A DNA stretch of 42,831 nucleotides from Actinopolymorpha alba DSM 45243 (GTDB lineage Bacteria; Actinomycetota; Actinomycetes; Propionibacteriales; Actinopolymorphaceae): positions 1 to 42,831 of the forward strand of contig NZ_KB892791.1 in NCBI RefSeq assembly GCF_000373925.1, written 5' to 3'. The notes under the pieces were generated by a model. It made no database searches. It was not told the DNA's origin and saw nothing but the letters and a program-made list of their open reading frames with translations. The position numbers were made by a program, and so were the translations under genes. Shown one piece after another: positions 41,869-42,831 of this stretch (position 1 is its first letter; every line of letters begins with the position of its first letter).

Positions 41869-42447
41869 TCACTGGCGGGCCGCCTGTATGTCGAGCTCGA
41901 TGCGTACCCGCTTGCTGATGAGCAGCCCTCCCGCCTCAAGTGGCGGGTTGAACGTGATGCCGAAGTCGTAGCGGTTGAGGGTAGTGGTCGCGGAGAAGCC
42001 GATGCGGGGCTGCGACGTGTCGCCCATCACGTCGGGTCCGGCGCCGTCGAACGCCACGTCGAGGACGACCGGCCGGGTGATGTCGCAGATCGTGAGGTCG
42101 CCATGGACCTGCAGCGAGTCACCGCAGTCCTCGAGGGTTGTGCTCGAGAAGGTGAGCGTGGGGTGGTCCTCGACTCCGAAGAAGTCGGAGCTTCGCAGGT
42201 GCGCGTCCCGCTGAGCCTGGGCGGTGTCGACGCTCGCGGACTGGATGGTCACCTGGACCGACGAGACCGTCGGCTCCTCGGCGACGGCGATCGTGCCCTC
42301 GAAGTCGGTGAACCGCCCCCGCACCTTCGAGAAGCCGAGATGCTGCACCTGGAACGCGACGCTGCTGTGCGCAGGGTCGATCGCGTACGTGCCCGGGAGG
42401 GGAAGATCCCTGCCATCGACGGTACGGATGAAGGTGGTCGTCGTCAT
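41869..42447 (-). CDS. YceI-family lipid-binding protein
   Basis: A 192-residue lipocalin-like beta-barrel of the YceI family: LPGTYAIDPAHSSVAFQVQH, KVRGRFTDFEGTI, RDAHLRSSDFFGVEDHPTLTF, GDLTICDITRPVVLDV and the end LLISKRVRIELDIQA. Family members bind polyprenoids or similar lipids. It has no signal peptide, as in many actinobacterial members. A purine-rich GAGGAGAAA is ~10 bases before ATG 42447. It probably heads a small operon with the reductase remnant and the VOC gene. Confidence 0.9.
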   Translation of the reverse strand: MTTTTFIRTVDGRDLPLPGTYAIDPAHSSVAFQVQHLGFSKVRGRFTDFEGTIAVAEEPTVSSVQVTIQSASVDTAQAQRDAHLRSSDFFGVEDHPTLTFSSTTLEDCGDSLQVHGDLTICDITRPVVLDVAFDGAGPDVMGDTSQPRIGFSATTTLNRYDFGITFNPPLEAGGLLISKRVRIELDIQAARQ

Positions 42448-42579
42448 CAGATGTCGTTTCTCCTCGTGTGCTGCCGTCTGCCAGGCCTACCTGCGCTGAC
42501 GTCAGAGTCGGCCCTCAGCAACGAAGTCTTGGCGAGAGTAGCCGGCTGCGGCTTCAGAACAGCTTCAGTAGCAGGTGGC

Positions 42580-42665
42580 TCGTCAACTTAACCCGGCCCT
42601 GAAGGACCGGGCTTGGAGGTAGCGCCCAACTGGCTGCTGGGTTGGCTCCTGCGTCCAGACACTCC
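42580..42665 (-). ncRNA. IS200/IS605-type right end with probable omega-RNA scaffold
   Basis: Downstream of the tnpB stop the minus strand carries a first hairpin (CCAACCCAGCAGCCAGTTGG) and, near its end, CCCGGTCCTTCAGGGCCGGG (42592-42611), followed by TTAAGTTGAC. Such a terminal CCTTCAGG hairpin marks the right end of IS605-family elements. In this family the region is transcribed as the TnpB guide RNA scaffold, with the guide given by the bases beyond the end. Confidence 0.6.
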
Positions 42666-42831
42666 TTATGGGGTGGCAGGGACGCGTGACTCACGCCCCG
42701 CAGTCCACACAGCCTCGCCCTTGCGGGCGATGTTGTGGGAAGCGTTCCGGTCGGCGTGGGCAACGACCCCGCAGTTCCGGCAGATGAAAAGCCCCTGGTC
42801 GACACGGTTGCGCTTGTCGACGTGGCCGCAC
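42666..42831 (-). mobile_element. tnpB: TnpB (IS200/IS605 OrfB), C-terminal end
   Basis: The minus strand reads CGHVDKRNRVDQGLFICRNC then GVVAHADRNASHNIARKG and ends at TAA 42666. The CxxC-type zinc ribbon and the D-R-N-A-x-x-N-I segment with the catalytic RuvC-III Asp are those of TnpB, an RNA-guided nuclease. Only about 55 C-terminal residues are inside the window. It is not visible whether tnpA accompanies it. Confidence 0.9.

Noticed and set aside
1-42831. CRISPR arrays, tRNA or rRNA genes
   Set aside because: No regularly spaced repeats and no cloverleaf or T-loop pattern were seen on either strand; the only structured RNAs supported are the riboswitch and the IS605 scaffold.

Overview
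The window is high-GC DNA with GTG starts, SD-led and apparently leaderless genes, a SARP regulator and an actinobacterial-type cyclic-di-AMP riboswitch. This points to an actinomycete chromosome; genus cannot be fixed from the sequence. Both edges are mobile DNA: the start of an IS3-type transposase runs off the left end, and the C-terminus of an IS200/IS605-type TnpB runs in from the right end.

Positions 1.2-27.1 kb hold the main system, an almost unbroken minus-strand operon for a contractile phage-tail-like particle. In transcription order it encodes a SARP activator, a possible tail terminator, sheath, tube, tail-assembly chaperone, a Pro/Ala/Gly/Arg-rich disordered protein, a DNA-circularisation-N-like hub adaptor, a short helical protein, a 1367-residue protein whose N-terminus is a second copy of that adaptor fused to OmpA-like and peptidoglycan-binding domains, an unknown 290-residue protein, a gpD/VgrG-like hub, a gpV/gp5-like spike, a PAAR-like tip, a gp25-like wedge, baseplate J, a gpI-like protein extended by eight tandem repeats, and two large fibre-like proteins. 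The order follows Mu/PBSX-type myophage tails (sheath, tube, chaperone, DNA-circ, hub, spike, gp25, J, I, fibre). No capsid, portal, terminase, integrase, holin, endolysin or AAA+ ATPase gene was recognised. I infer a domesticated tail-like particle (tailocin or extracellular contractile injection system), probably switched on by the SARP; three direct repeats upstream of the SARP gene look like a SARP binding site.

Positions 27.4-36.7 kb are accessory DNA with many broken genes: an SDR fragment, two damaged aminoglycoside-phosphotransferase-like genes, a frameshifted P-loop kinase and an unidentified remnant. Apparently intact genes here encode a HIT hydrolase, a divergent DsbA/FrnE and HxlR pair with overlapping promoters, a GNAT acetyltransferase, an orphan NuoF, an RBBP9-like hydrolase and an APH-like kinase. 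Two closely similar ~300-bp repeats in opposite orientation (28.84-29.15 and 35.24-35.54 kb), each with a long hairpin, bracket 6 kb of this region.

Positions 36.9-42.8 kb carry an AroA-like EPSP synthase with an unusual N-terminal motif, a c-di-AMP riboswitch with a possible upstream CRP-type site ahead of a secreted LysM/RlpA-like wall protein and a strong terminator, a Tat-exported DUF4185-type protein, a VOC-family protein, a dihydrofolate-reductase-family remnant, a YceI protein and the tnpB end.
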